This document shows, in pieces, positions 36,582 to 44,974 of a DNA stretch of 64,000 nt. The stretch's first letter is position 1, and every line of letters starts with the position of its first letter. Made by a program: the position numbers and the translations under genes. The stretch comes from Saccharomonospora marina XMU15 (GTDB lineage Bacteria > Actinomycetota > Actinomycetes > Mycobacteriales > Pseudonocardiaceae). The DNA lies in assembly GCF_000244955.1 (NCBI RefSeq), contig NZ_CM001439.1, positions 1,640,628-1,704,627 on the forward strand. The letters are read 5' to 3'. The notes below the pieces were generated by a model. The model was given only the letters and a program-made list of their open reading frames with translations. It did no database searches and had not been told where the DNA came from.

Positions 36582-37213
36582 CCGAACTGCGTATCCCGGA
36601 CCCCGCGGACAGGGAGAGTCTCGGCGCGTTCATCGCCAGGGCGGTTCGGCTGGACGGGCAGGCGGTGGTGCGGCTGCGCATGCGTTCGACAGGGGTGGTC
36701 GAGGCGTGGGCGGCCACACCCTTCGAGGTACTGGTGACGCGAGCCGTGGAGGGGGAAGTCGAGCCCGGCGACGTCAGCGTCACCGGCGCCGAACTGCTGG
36801 CAGCGCTGACCGTGGCGCCGGGGGAGCGGATGGACCCCGGACCTCCGCGCGATCTGCTGTGGCGTTCGGAACTGCCCGCGGTGAACGGCTGGCGGCGAGT
36901 CGACGACCTGCCGGTCACGGTGGTAGCCGATCTCGCCGACCGTGGCGTGGCGCTGGCTCGGGAGAACGTCGGGCCTCACGGGACGCCGCCTGCTTCACTG
37001 CTGGACCAGAACGTGCTGACGGTCTCCGGGGAGGGAGTCGAGGTCAACGTGCCCATGCGGTGCCTGCTCGCACTGTCCGGCATGGGGTTCGTGGACTCCT
37101 CACGTGAGGGCGACGTGGTGAAGGTGGCCGCGACGGACTCGTGGCTTCGGCTGGACGCGCGTTACGGCGCGGTGTTGCGCCGCAGGCAAGCCCTGCTGCC
37201 GCTGCTCTTCTGA
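36578..37213 (+). CDS. Conserved actinobacterial hypothetical protein (Rv2474c-like)
   Basis: 211 residues from GTG at 36578, with GGAGGAG upstream and a 4-nt overlap with the thioesterase. Sequence features are TELRIPDPADRESLGAFIAR, VVRLRMRSTGVVEAWAATPF and a C-terminal CLLALSGMGFVDSSREGDVV. No known domain is recognised. Its constant place behind gdh and the thioesterase is the only functional clue. Confidence 0.85.
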   Translation: MTELRIPDPADRESLGAFIARAVRLDGQAVVRLRMRSTGVVEAWAATPFEVLVTRAVEGEVEPGDVSVTGAELLAALTVAPGERMDPGPPRDLLWRSELPAVNGWRRVDDLPVTVVADLADRGVALARENVGPHGTPPASLLDQNVLTVSGEGVEVNVPMRCLLALSGMGFVDSSREGDVVKVAATDSWLRLDARYGAVLRRRQALLPLLF

Positions 37214-37252
37214 ACCGCGTGGCCGTACTCGCGGTTTCTCCTCGAACACGAG

Positions 37253-37290
37253 CCACCCGGCCGGTTCGGTTCGACCGTCCGGCCGGGTGG
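37253..37290. terminator. Bidirectional hairpin terminator
   Basis: Perfect 12-bp stem CCACCCGGCCGG / CCGGCCGGGTGG (37253-37264, 37279-37290) with a 14-nt loop, located 39 nt after the GDH operon and 17 nt after the convergent PG-binding gene. Confidence 0.75.
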
Positions 37291-37307
37291 CGGTTGCTGC
37301 CGTGTTG

Positions 37308-38156
37308 TCAGCGACGCCGGTATTCCTCCCAGGTCACCTTCTTCACCTTGGGGCCGTCGTCCTTGCCGTTGTCGGCGAGTCCGTTGCGGCCGTTGAAGTA
37401 GGCGCCGACCTGTCGCTGCGCCTGGGGGGACATGTCGGTGTCGCTGATCGCGACGGCGTGAATGTGCGCGGCCCACGGGCCCTGGTTCGGTTTGCGGTGC
37501 CACGCGGCGAAGCCGACCTGACGCAGCGCCCTCACCGCGGCGTTGATGTTCGGCAGGCCGCGCACCGACAGGTCGACGGCGCCGCCGCCGTCATGGGTGC
37601 CGCCGGAGGCGTCCACGCCGCCGTAGGACCCCTGGGTCACCGTGAAATCGACCCCGGCACGCCGTTGTGCCGCCCTGATCATCTGCGCGGTGCGCCGGTT
37701 GACGGGCTTGCCGTCCATGGCGGTTCGCCCACCGACATCGATGATCCTGACCAGCGAGTAGCGGCCCTTGCCCAGCGTGGCGAGGGAGCCCTTGCCCGGC
37801 AGCCCGCTGGCTGCCAGGCCGCTGTGGCCGAGGGAGCGCTGGTAGGCGGCGTATGCCCGCACCGTGGAGGTACCGAAATGCCCGTCGACGTACTTCCTGG
37901 CGAGCAAACCCTTGGCGGCGAGGGCGGCCTCGACCTTCCTCACGCTGGGGCCGGACCCGTCGGTGATGCCCTGGCCGGACTTGTAGGGATCCCACATGGC
38001 CGCCTTGATCAGGGCTTCCATGTTGACCGTGCTGGAACTCGAGCCTGCGGCCCCGCTCGGCGCGGGCGACGCGGTCGCCGCCCCGGTGAGCAAACCGCCC
38101 GACAGCGCGGCCAGCACCGCTGCTGCCGTCAGCCTGCGCATGATGGATTTGGTCAT
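37308..38156 (-). CDS. Secreted PG-binding / M15-like peptidase (paralog 1)
   Basis: 282 residues from ATG at 38156. Residues 1-30 are a signal peptide (AAAVLAALSGGLLTGAATAS). A PG_binding_1 domain follows (VRKVEAALAAKGL, VDGHFGTSTVRAYAAYQRSL). The C-terminal part contains GTHDGGGAVDLSV, matching the S/T-H-x2-G-x-A-x-D zinc motif of M15 peptidases, and a later HIHAVAI giving the HxH. These are the metal ligands of D,D-carboxy- or dipeptidases. It ends WEEYRRR like its paralog at 39077. The likely job is trimming wall peptides outside the cell. Confidence 0.82.
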   Translation of the reverse strand: MTKSIMRRLTAAAVLAALSGGLLTGAATASPAPSGAAGSSSSTVNMEALIKAAMWDPYKSGQGITDGSGPSVRKVEAALAAKGLLARKYVDGHFGTSTVRAYAAYQRSLGHSGLAASGLPGKGSLATLGKGRYSLVRIIDVGGRTAMDGKPVNRRTAQMIRAAQRRAGVDFTVTQGSYGGVDASGGTHDGGGAVDLSVRGLPNINAAVRALRQVGFAAWHRKPNQGPWAAHIHAVAISDTDMSPQAQRQVGAYFNGRNGLADNGKDDGPKVKKVTWEEYRRR

Positions 38157-38172
38157 CTGGGTTTCGCCACCA

Positions 38173-39036
38173 TCAACCACAGTGCTCGAACGGGCTGGTG
38201 TACTTCCTGTCGCCGAGCGACCCACCCCACTGCACGCAGGTCTTCGCGGCGCTCTTGCGCACCGGTCCGGCGTAGTAGGTGTAGTTGCCGGAATCCGTCG
38301 CACGCGTGCCACCCTTCGGCTTGAGGAAGGCCGATGCCGGGGTCTTCTTGCCCAGCGAGGACGACTTCAGCGTGGTGACGCAGTTCTTGCCGTTGCCTGC
38401 GTTGTACATGAGGTACACGGTGCCTGCCTTGCCAAGGGCATGACGGTCGATGACGGAGTAGCCGGAACCGCAGACCTCCTTGGGGCTGTACGGGTTGCCG
38501 CCCCCGCCGCCGCAGCTGTTCCTGCTGGTGAACGAGGTGTGACCGTAGTAGGGCACGGATCGGCCGTTGAGTACAACCTTGCGGGCGGTGCCGTTGTAGC
38601 GCTGTTCGTAGTGCAGGTGCGGCCCGGTGACACCGCCGGTCGCGCCTGCCTGGCCGATCTTGGTGCCGAGGCGCACCTGCTGCCCCTGACGCACCGATTG
38701 CACGGACAGATGGGCGTACCGAGTGGTCCAGCCGCCACCATGGCTGATCTCGATCCACTTGCCGTAGCTCTCGCCCGGCGCGGTGCTGTCGACCCGCGTC
38801 ACCGTTCCCGGGGCCGAGGCCAGCACCGCGTCACCGGTGATGCCGGACTTCTGGAAGTCCACCGAGTACGCCGGTTTGTGGCCGCTGAAGGTGGCCGCCG
38901 TGGCGGTGTAGCCACACTTGAACGGCATCTGGAAGTTGGGTGCAGCCGAAGCCTGTGTGGCTCCCCCCACCAGTAGCGCGGCGGCGGTCGTGGCCGCGAG
39001 CGCACCGAGCGCGGCCAGTTTCCGGGTCAATCTCAT
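38173..39036 (-). CDS. Secreted M23 (LytM-type) metallopeptidase with extra C-terminal domain
   Basis: 287 residues from ATG at 39036. Signal peptide residues 1-31 (LAATTAAALLVGGATQASA). The M23 domain has GHKPAYSVDF (His and Asp ligands), YAHLSVQSVRQGQQVRLG and GGVTGPHLHYEQ (HxH). Members cut peptide cross-links in peptidoglycan. The last 110 residues hold four Cys (SRNSCGGGGG, KEVCGSGYS, NCVTTLKSSS, KTCVQWGGS) and look like a small secreted binding domain. The gene sits between two PG-binding/M15-like paralogs on the same strand. Confidence 0.88.
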   Translation of the reverse strand: MRLTRKLAALGALAATTAAALLVGGATQASAAPNFQMPFKCGYTATAATFSGHKPAYSVDFQKSGITGDAVLASAPGTVTRVDSTAPGESYGKWIEISHGGGWTTRYAHLSVQSVRQGQQVRLGTKIGQAGATGGVTGPHLHYEQRYNGTARKVVLNGRSVPYYGHTSFTSRNSCGGGGGNPYSPKEVCGSGYSVIDRHALGKAGTVYLMYNAGNGKNCVTTLKSSSLGKKTPASAFLKPKGGTRATDSGNYTYYAGPVRKSAAKTCVQWGGSLGDRKYTSPFEHCG

Positions 39037-39076
39037 GCCTTCCTCCGAAGTTGTCGTGGTGTTCGACGTTGGGCTG

Positions 39077-39922
39077 TCAGCGCGTGCGTCGGTACTGCTC
39101 CCAGGTGCGGATGGGCTTCACCTCCGGTCCGTCGTCGGGGGCTTCGTTGGCGAGGCCGTTCCTGCCGAGGTAGTAGTCGCCCACCTGGTGCTGGGCCGGG
39201 CTGGACAGGTCTGGGTCGTTGATCGCCACGGCGTGGATGTGGTGCGGCCAGTCGCCCTGGCTCGGAGTGCGGTACCAGGCGGCGAAACCCACCTGGCGCA
39301 GCGCCTTCACCGCCTTGCTGCGCAGGGCACGGTTCATGCCGTCGACGTTGATGTCGACCACGCCGCCGCCGTCGTGGGTGCCCGCGGACGTCGGGTCGCC
39401 GCCTGGGTTGTACGAGCCCTGGTCGAGCTTGAACGTGTGGCCTGCCAGCCGCTGCGCCTGGCGCAGCATCGCCTTCGTGCGCTCGTTCACGACCTTGCCG
39501 CCATGGGTCGTGCGGGCGCCGGGCCCAACGACGTGGGTCACCTCGAAGCGGTCGGTGCCGAGTCGGACCAGCGACGACCGACCGGGCAGTCCGTTGGCGG
39601 CGAGGCCCTCGTAGCCGAGTGAACGTTGGTAGGCGGCGTAGGCGGAGACGGTCTTGGAGCCGAAGTGTCCGTCCACGTATTGCTGGTCGAGTAACCCCCG
39701 TGCCCGCAACGCGCGTTCGACGGCGGTGACGCTGGGGCCTGCCCCCGCAGTCACCGTCTGGTCGTGGCGCTGCGGATCGATCTGTGCGGCGCGGAGTACC
39801 GCTGCCATGCTGACCGTGGCCGTGGCCGGGGTCGGTTCGGCGGAACTGGAGGCGATCGCGGGAACGGTCGCGAGTGCGACGAGTCCCGCGGCGACCGCCA
39901 CCCCTGCCGATAGTGGTTTCAC
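39077..39922 (-). CDS. Secreted PG-binding / M15-like peptidase (paralog 2)
   Basis: 281 residues from GTG at 39922, with AAGGAG 7 nt upstream. Signal peptide residues 1-30 (LSAGVAVAAGLVALATVPAI). It shares with paralog 1 the PG-binding part (VDGHFGSKTVSAYAAYQRSL), the GTHDGGGVVDINV zinc motif, HHIHAVAI, and the closing TWEQYRRTR. The copies have diverged well beyond recent duplication. Divergent from the NBR1-type gene with palindromes in the 275-bp gap. Confidence 0.82.
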   Translation of the reverse strand: MKPLSAGVAVAAGLVALATVPAIASSSAEPTPATATVSMAAVLRAAQIDPQRHDQTVTAGAGPSVTAVERALRARGLLDQQYVDGHFGSKTVSAYAAYQRSLGYEGLAANGLPGRSSLVRLGTDRFEVTHVVGPGARTTHGGKVVNERTKAMLRQAQRLAGHTFKLDQGSYNPGGDPTSAGTHDGGGVVDINVDGMNRALRSKAVKALRQVGFAAWYRTPSQGDWPHHIHAVAINDPDLSSPAQHQVGDYYLGRNGLANEAPDDGPEVKPIRTWEQYRRTR

Positions 39923-40002
39923 AAAGCCGCTCCTTGCATCGAATGACAACGCTGGTGCGACCTTGGCCGGGCAACCGGGCGAAGCGGTACCCCACTGACG
40001 AT

Positions 40003-40020
40003 CTGTCTGACGTCAGACAG
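40003..40020. promoter_or_regulatory. 18-bp perfect palindrome CTGTCTGACGTCAGACAG
   Basis: A gapless palindrome 81 nt upstream of paralog 2 and 178 nt upstream of the NBR1-type gene. Uninterrupted palindromes this long are typical TetR- or GntR-type operators. The cognate regulator is not evident. Confidence 0.55.
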
Positions 40021-40116
40021 CGCCCGCTGCTGAGCCGGGCGGCGGTGCGGCATCGGGATTTCGCTGTTCACACCGGTGTTGTGGCCGTGCCCGTGCTAAC
40101 GTTGGCCAGCCACATG

Positions 40117-40140
40117 ATGTGACACGAATCCGTGTCACAT
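40117..40140. promoter_or_regulatory. 24-bp inverted repeat ATGTGACACG-N4-CGTGTCACAT
   Basis: Perfect 10-bp arms (40117-40126, 40131-40140) with a 4-bp spacer, 57 nt before the NBR1-type start. A further TGTCA-N3-TGACA overlaps its right arm. Position just upstream of a gene suggests an operator rather than a terminator. Confidence 0.5.
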
Positions 40141-40197
40141 TGACACATCGGTGGTGATGCAGCGGGCCGAGCAGGTACGCACCGGAGGAGGAGACGC

Positions 40198-41061
40198 GTG
40201 CCCGGACCAGAGGCTGTGGAAAGACCGGTCGAACTCGAAGCGTTCATGGCCGAACTGAGGCACCTTCGGGAGCGGGCGGGTGAGCCGTCGTTCCGCCGTA
40301 TGGCCGCCAAGTCGGGTGCGGTTTCCCACGCGACACTGCATCTGACGGTCACCGGGCATCGGCTGCAACCGTGGGAAACCGTGCGCGAGTTCGTGCGGGC
40401 CTGCGAGGGTGACGAGAGCGAGTGGCACGCCCGGTGGCAGGAGGTGTCGCGCGCACTGTCGCACAGCCGCGAGCAGGCCGATGCCGATGCCGGTGCAGAC
40501 GCCGATGCCGGCACCGAAGCCGAGACCGCCGCAGCCGACCACGCCGACACCGAGGACGCACCCGGGTCAACGCGGCCGTGGTGGCGCTCGCGTTGGCTCG
40601 TCGTGCTCGCGCCCGCAGCCGTCGTCGCCGTGCTGGCCGTCGTCGCCTTCCGCATCACCTCGGCCGACGGCACCGAGAGCGCGGACCCCCAGGCCATGGT
40701 CTACGAGGGCGACGCGAGCAAGTTCATCCGGGATGTGACCTATCCAGACGGCACCGTGGTGGAGCCCGACTCACAGTTCGTGAAGATCTGGGAGATCCGC
40801 AACACCGGCTCGGTGGAATGGCGCAACCGCTATCTGCAACGAATCGACCTCCCGATCGGCCCCGAGGACTGCGCCACCCCGGAACGCATCCCGATCAACC
40901 ACACCTTTCCCCGGCAGAGCGTGCAGATCACGGTCACGGTTCGGACGCCGTCGAAGACACCCGTGGACTGCAAGGTGCGTTGGAAGATGGTGGATTCGTC
41001 GGGCCGCGTGCTGATGCCCGGCTACCGGCCGCTCTACTTCGAGGTGCGGGTGCGCAAGTAG
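40198..41061 (+). CDS. HTH - membrane anchor - NBR1-Ig-like domain protein
   Basis: 287 residues from GTG at 40198, with GGAGGAGG upstream. Residues about 12-85 look like an XRE-type helical domain (FMAELRHLRERAGEPSFRRM, VSHATLHLTVTGHRLQPWET). A low-complexity Ala/Asp/Glu stretch (about 95-118) leads to one membrane helix (WLVVLAPAAVVAVLAVVAF). The outer part carries FVKIWEIRNTGSVEWRNRYL, the signature of the Ig-like domain first seen in human NBR1, with two Cys. So a cytoplasmic helical domain is linked to an outside domain. It may sense the wall; function unknown. Confidence 0.8.
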   Translation: MPGPEAVERPVELEAFMAELRHLRERAGEPSFRRMAAKSGAVSHATLHLTVTGHRLQPWETVREFVRACEGDESEWHARWQEVSRALSHSREQADADAGADADAGTEAETAAADHADTEDAPGSTRPWWRSRWLVVLAPAAVVAVLAVVAFRITSADGTESADPQAMVYEGDASKFIRDVTYPDGTVVEPDSQFVKIWEIRNTGSVEWRNRYLQRIDLPIGPEDCATPERIPINHTFPRQSVQITVTVRTPSKTPVDCKVRWKMVDSSGRVLMPGYRPLYFEVRVRK

Positions 41062-41069
41062 CCGCCGGG

Positions 41070-42578
41070 TTATCGCCGCCGGGCCGCGATCAGCCACGCC
41101 GCGGCGTCGGCGGGAAGCTTGCCGTCGGCGAGGGGTGCACTCGACAGCAGCACCTCCCCATCGGGCAGTGGCACCGGCGCGGCCGAGGTGTTGAGCGCAC
41201 ACACCAGGCCGCCGGGTCTGCGGTAGGCGAAGCAGCCAGGTGGGGCGCCGTACCATTCCAGTTCCTCGCCCGTGCCCGCCGGGTGGGCACGCCGTAGTTC
41301 GAGCGCGCGCCGGTACAGCGACAGCGTCGAGTCCGCTCCCCCCAGCTGGGACTCCACGGTCAGCTCCGCCCATTCACGCGGCATCGGCACCCACGTGCCG
41401 GGCGGCGCGGAGAAGCCGAACGGCGGTTCGCTGCCCTGCCAGGCAATGGCCGAACGTGGTCCCCGCTCCCCGTCGGGCAGGCCCAACTCGTCGCCGTTGA
41501 ACACGCACGCCGTCCCCGGCAGTCCCAGTTGCACGAGTGCCATCGCCCGCGCGCGGTTCCGCCCGCGCGGCCCACCGCCGTAGCGCGAAACCGGCCGTGT
41601 GCCGTCGTGGGTGGTGAGTGTCCACGCCGGTGTCGTCGCCGCGGCGGAGGTGGCGGCGAGGGTGGAGGAGATCGTCGCCTGTACCGCGTCGGCATCGAAC
41701 GGTGCCGACGCGAACCTGCGATCGGTGGCGAGGTGTAGCTGGTCGGGCCGTAGCAGCCGGCCGAGGGTGGCCGGCCGCCCTGGGCTACCGACCTCGCCGA
41801 TCGCCACGGAATCCGGATAGCTGTCGAGCACCGCACGGATCGCTCGCAGTGCTCGGTGCACTCCGTCGCGGTCAAGGGGTGGGGTGGGGCCACCGACGCC
41901 CAGGTCGGTCGGCTCGATCCGACTGTTGAGCGCATGTGCGGCGACGACGCGGAAGCCGTCGGCCCCACGATCGAGCCAGAACCGAAGTGTCTTCTCGAAG
42001 TCCGCTCCGACCATGGGATCGGACCAGTTCAGGTCCGGCAGGCCGCGCCCGAGCAGGTGCAGGTACCACTGGCCGTCGTCGGCGCGTGACCATGCCGAAG
42101 CTCCGTCGGCATCGAGCCAGTCGTTGGGCGGCAGCTCACCTGCCGTGCCGCTGCCCTCGTGGAAGTGGTAGCGCAGGCGTTGCGGTGCGGTGGGTGGGGC
42201 GGCCAGCGCGTCGAGAAACCAACCGTGCCGGTCGCTGGTGTGGCCGGGTACCACGTCGAGGAGGACCCGCAGTCCGCGCCGGTGGGCCTCGCCGACAAGC
42301 CGTTCGAACGCCTCGATCCCGCCGAGGACCGGGTCGGCCGCGCGTGGGCCCGCTATGTCGTAGCCGTCCGCGACGCCTGCGGAGAGGTAGAACGGTGACA
42401 CAGCCACGGCGTCCACGCCGAGCAGTTCCAGATATCCCAGCCGGTCGCGGACACCCTCGAGGTCGCCGATGCCGTCGCCGTCGGAGTCGGCGAAGGAGCG
42501 CACGAAGACCTGGTAACACACCGCGTGCCGCCACCACGGCGAGTCGTTCGCCGGTGGCGGCGGGCCGCGTCTTCGCAC
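41070..42578 (-). CDS. AglA-like GH13 family protein with degenerate active site
   Basis: 502 residues from GTG at 42578. The GH13 barrel is plain (SFADSDGDGIGDLEGVRDRL, GVDAVAVSPFYLSAGVADGY). However motif I reads DVVPGHTSDRHGWF (Asn replaced by Gly), motif II reads DGFRVVAAHAL where DGFRxDxAH is expected, so the nucleophile Asp is Val (GTC, one base from GAC), and motif IV has THD for NHD. The acid Glu in VAIGEVG is kept. Hydrolysis by the usual mechanism should be lost. In M. tuberculosis aglA (Rv2471) also neighbours glbO. It starts 4 nt after the glbO stop, so the two are one operon. Confidence 0.85.
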   Translation of the reverse strand: MRRRGPPPPANDSPWWRHAVCYQVFVRSFADSDGDGIGDLEGVRDRLGYLELLGVDAVAVSPFYLSAGVADGYDIAGPRAADPVLGGIEAFERLVGEAHRRGLRVLLDVVPGHTSDRHGWFLDALAAPPTAPQRLRYHFHEGSGTAGELPPNDWLDADGASAWSRADDGQWYLHLLGRGLPDLNWSDPMVGADFEKTLRFWLDRGADGFRVVAAHALNSRIEPTDLGVGGPTPPLDRDGVHRALRAIRAVLDSYPDSVAIGEVGSPGRPATLGRLLRPDQLHLATDRRFASAPFDADAVQATISSTLAATSAAATTPAWTLTTHDGTRPVSRYGGGPRGRNRARAMALVQLGLPGTACVFNGDELGLPDGERGPRSAIAWQGSEPPFGFSAPPGTWVPMPREWAELTVESQLGGADSTLSLYRRALELRRAHPAGTGEELEWYGAPPGCFAYRRPGGLVCALNTSAAPVPLPDGEVLLSSAPLADGKLPADAAAWLIAARRR

Positions 42579-42582
42579 GGGT

Positions 42583-42993
42583 TCACTCCCAGCTGTTCAC
42601 CAGCGAGTGCGCCGCCATCTCGAGGTACTGCCAAAGCTGGCTGCGGTACGGTTCCTCCACACCGGTCTCGTCCACGGCCACACGCATGGCACGCAACCAG
42701 GCGTCGCGTTCGGTCGGGCCGATCTTGAACGGCACGTGCCGCATGCGCAGCCGGGGGTGGCCCCGCCGCTCCGAATAGGTGTGCGGCCCGCCCCAGTACT
42801 GCATGAGGAACAACCGCAGGCGCTCTTCGGCGGGACCGAGATCCTGCTCCGGGTAGAGCGGACGCAGCACGGGTTCTTCCGCGACCTCGGCGTAGAACCG
42901 CGAGATCAGCTTGCGGAACGTCGGCTCACCGCCCACGGCTTCGTAGAAGCTGCGCGGGTCGCTCGCCTCGGAGTCACTGCTCACCTGTGCCAC
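42583..42993 (-). CDS. glbO: Group II truncated hemoglobin GlbO
   Basis: 136 residues. Key positions are kept: Tyr in [11 protein letters not shown] (B10), Tyr in LYPEQDLG (CD1), the proximal His in [11 protein letters not shown] (F8) and Trp in RDAWLRAM (G8). [20 protein letters not shown] is nearly identical to M. tuberculosis GlbO (Rv2470). The protein binds oxygen tightly and is thought to serve oxygen or NO chemistry at the membrane. It forms an operon with the GH13 gene downstream. Confidence 0.95.
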   Translation of the reverse strand: MAQVSSDSEASDPRSFYEAVGGEPTFRKLISRFYAEVAEEPVLRPLYPEQDLGPAEERLRLFLMQYWGGPHTYSERRGHPRLRMRHVPFKIGPTERDAWLRAMRVAVDETGVEEPYRSQLWQYLEMAAHSLVNSWE

Positions 42994-43015
42994 CCCTCCA
43001 TTGTGCCTGGCGCTA

Positions 43016-44050
43016 TCAAGATTCGGTCCCGCCCGCGCCTGCCCGCCCGGTGCGGAAGAAGCGTCCGAGCGGAGGTTCGAAGCCCTCGCGTTCCAGGGCG
43101 TTCATGATTTCGGCTCGAAGTGCCCGCTGCACCGTCCACTGCCTGCCAGGCCGAACCTTCATGGTCACGCGCAGCACGATGCCCTCCGGCGTCACGTTCT
43201 CCACGCCGAGCACCTCTGGAGGTTCGAGCACATCCGGGGCGATCGAGTCCTTCGCCGCGGCCTCGTCGGCCACCTTTGCGAGTACGGCGGTGGCCTTGGT
43301 CACGTCGGTGTGGTAGCCGAGCGGGATGTCCACCAGCGCTACCGCGTGTCCCTGGCTGGAGTTACCGACCCTGAGGATCTCGCCGTTGCGCACGTACCAG
43401 ACGGTGCCATTGATGTCACGCAGTGTGGTGATCCGCAGGCCCACGGCTTCCACCGAACCGACGGCCTCACCGACATCCACGATGTCACCGACGCCGTACT
43501 GGTCCTCCAGCATCATGAACATGCCGGACAGGAAGTCCCGTACGAGGTTCTGCGCGCCGAAGCCCAGCGCCACACCGACGATGCCCGCTGAGGCGAGGAT
43601 GGGAGCGAGGTTGATCCCGAGCTCACCGAGGATGAGTACGGAGGCGAGCCCGAAGACGACGAAGCTGGTGAGGGACTTCAGTACCGAGCCGATGGTCTTG
43701 GCTCGTTGCCGTCTTCGCTCAAGTACGACCGGCCCGAGCACTTCGGGGGCGCGCTCGCGCAGCGGCCGCAGCACGGCGGGCAACTTGTTGTCCGAGTCGC
43801 GTGGCGTCGTGGTGAGCCTGTCGATCAGTTTGCGAACCAGGAACCGGATGAGCACCGCCAGCACGATGATCAGCAGGATCGCCAGCGGTTTGGCGATCAG
43901 CCAGTCGGCCGAGGCGGCCAGCCATTCGTTGTTCGTGAGTTGCCAGACCTGCCGGCACCAGGAACCCTCGACCTGGATGCAGGACGGCGGCTCGCTGAGC
44001 AGCTCTTCCACTTTGGGGCAAGGCTCCTTCCCGGTTGTGACGCCGCCCAC
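43016..44050 (-). CDS. MscS-family mechanosensitive channel
   Basis: 344 residues. Membrane helices at about 45-70 ([18 protein letters not shown]) and 125-170 ([40 protein letters not shown], the pore helix), then the MscS beta domain with [20 protein letters not shown] and [20 protein letters not shown]. It releases solutes on hypo-osmotic shock. The start is uncertain: GTG at 44050 or 44041, no clear ribosome site. A Cys pair near the N-terminus ([11 protein letters not shown]) would face outside. Confidence 0.9.
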   Translation of the reverse strand: MGGVTTGKEPCPKVEELLSEPPSCIQVEGSWCRQVWQLTNNEWLAASADWLIAKPLAILLIIVLAVLIRFLVRKLIDRLTTTPRDSDNKLPAVLRPLRERAPEVLGPVVLERRRQRAKTIGSVLKSLTSFVVFGLASVLILGELGINLAPILASAGIVGVALGFGAQNLVRDFLSGMFMMLEDQYGVGDIVDVGEAVGSVEAVGLRITTLRDINGTVWYVRNGEILRVGNSSQGHAVALVDIPLGYHTDVTKATAVLAKVADEAAAKDSIAPDVLEPPEVLGVENVTPEGIVLRVTMKVRPGRQWTVQRALRAEIMNALEREGFEPPLGRFFRTGRAGAGGTES

Positions 44051-44198
44051 TCACCCGTCCCACGACCGCGTCGGTTAGGGCAGGTTGACCACGTCCAGTT
44101 CCTCCGCAACCGTACTTGGAGACGATGCGTCGCCGAACGCGCGTGCGTTCGGGGTGTGGTTTGTGGTCGACTAGGGCAGCACCGGTGGAGGTGGTCGC

Positions 44199-44912
44199 GT
44201 GCCAGACCGACAACCCAGCCCTCGCGGCGCCGATGCCCGGCATCCGGCCGGGCAGGCGCCGGAGGCCCTGCTGCGCGCGCCGGCGGTCAGCGTGAGTCCG
44301 AGTGGGCCGATGCCCGTCGGCCCGCCTGCTCGTGGCGGCCGCGTCACCCGTTCTCACGGGCAGCGGCGCTCCCGCGATCCGGCAGGCAATCCCGGCTGGG
44401 GCAAACGTCGGGTGCTGTTGCTCAACGCCACCTTCGAACCGCTCACGGCGCTGCCACTGCGGCGCGCCATCGTGTTGCTCGTCTGCGGTAAGGCCGAGGT
44501 GGTGCACGAAGACCCGGCCGGGCTCACCCTGCACGCGGCGACCATGACGGTCGAGGTGCCTTCGGTGATCCGCCTCAGCACTTACGTCCGGGTACCGTAC
44601 CGGGCCCAGGTCCCGCTCACTCGGGCGGGTCTGATGCATCGGGACCGCTTCCGGTGCGCGTACTGCGGCGCGCGTGCGGAGACTATCGATCATGTGGTGC
44701 CGCGCAGCCGCGGGGGTGCGCATTCGTGGCAGAACTGCGTCGCCTGCTGTGCCAAGTGCAACCACCGCAAGGCCGACAAGCTCCTGTCGGAGCTCGGTTG
44801 GCGGCTTCGGGTGGTGCCGCAGGCGCCGCACGGCCCGCACTGGCGGCTGCTCGCGCATTCCACCGAGGCCGACCCGGTGTGGCAGCGTTACCTCGGCGCC
44901 CCGGCAGCGTAG
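44199..44912 (+). CDS. HNH endonuclease (Rv2469c-like)
   Basis: 237 residues from GTG at 44199 with GGAGG 7 nt upstream. After a Gly/Pro-rich N-terminus, KRRVLLLNATFEPLTALPLR opens the conserved part, and the nuclease has FRCAYCGARAETIDHVVPRS then GGAHSWQNCVACCAKCNHRK, with two CxxC zinc knuckles and DH/N/H active residues. Such single-gene HNH proteins are widespread in actinobacteria, in the same genomic place as here, which argues for a housekeeping repair role rather than a mobile element. Confidence 0.9.
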   Translation: MPDRQPSPRGADARHPAGQAPEALLRAPAVSVSPSGPMPVGPPARGGRVTRSHGQRRSRDPAGNPGWGKRRVLLLNATFEPLTALPLRRAIVLLVCGKAEVVHEDPAGLTLHAATMTVEVPSVIRLSTYVRVPYRAQVPLTRAGLMHRDRFRCAYCGARAETIDHVVPRSRGGAHSWQNCVACCAKCNHRKADKLLSELGWRLRVVPQAPHGPHWRLLAHSTEADPVWQRYLGAPAA

Positions 44913-44974
44913 GGCGGGACCTGTCCGGTGCGTGCCGCCTTCCTCGGTGGTCGTGCTCGGTGTCGTGGTCGGCG

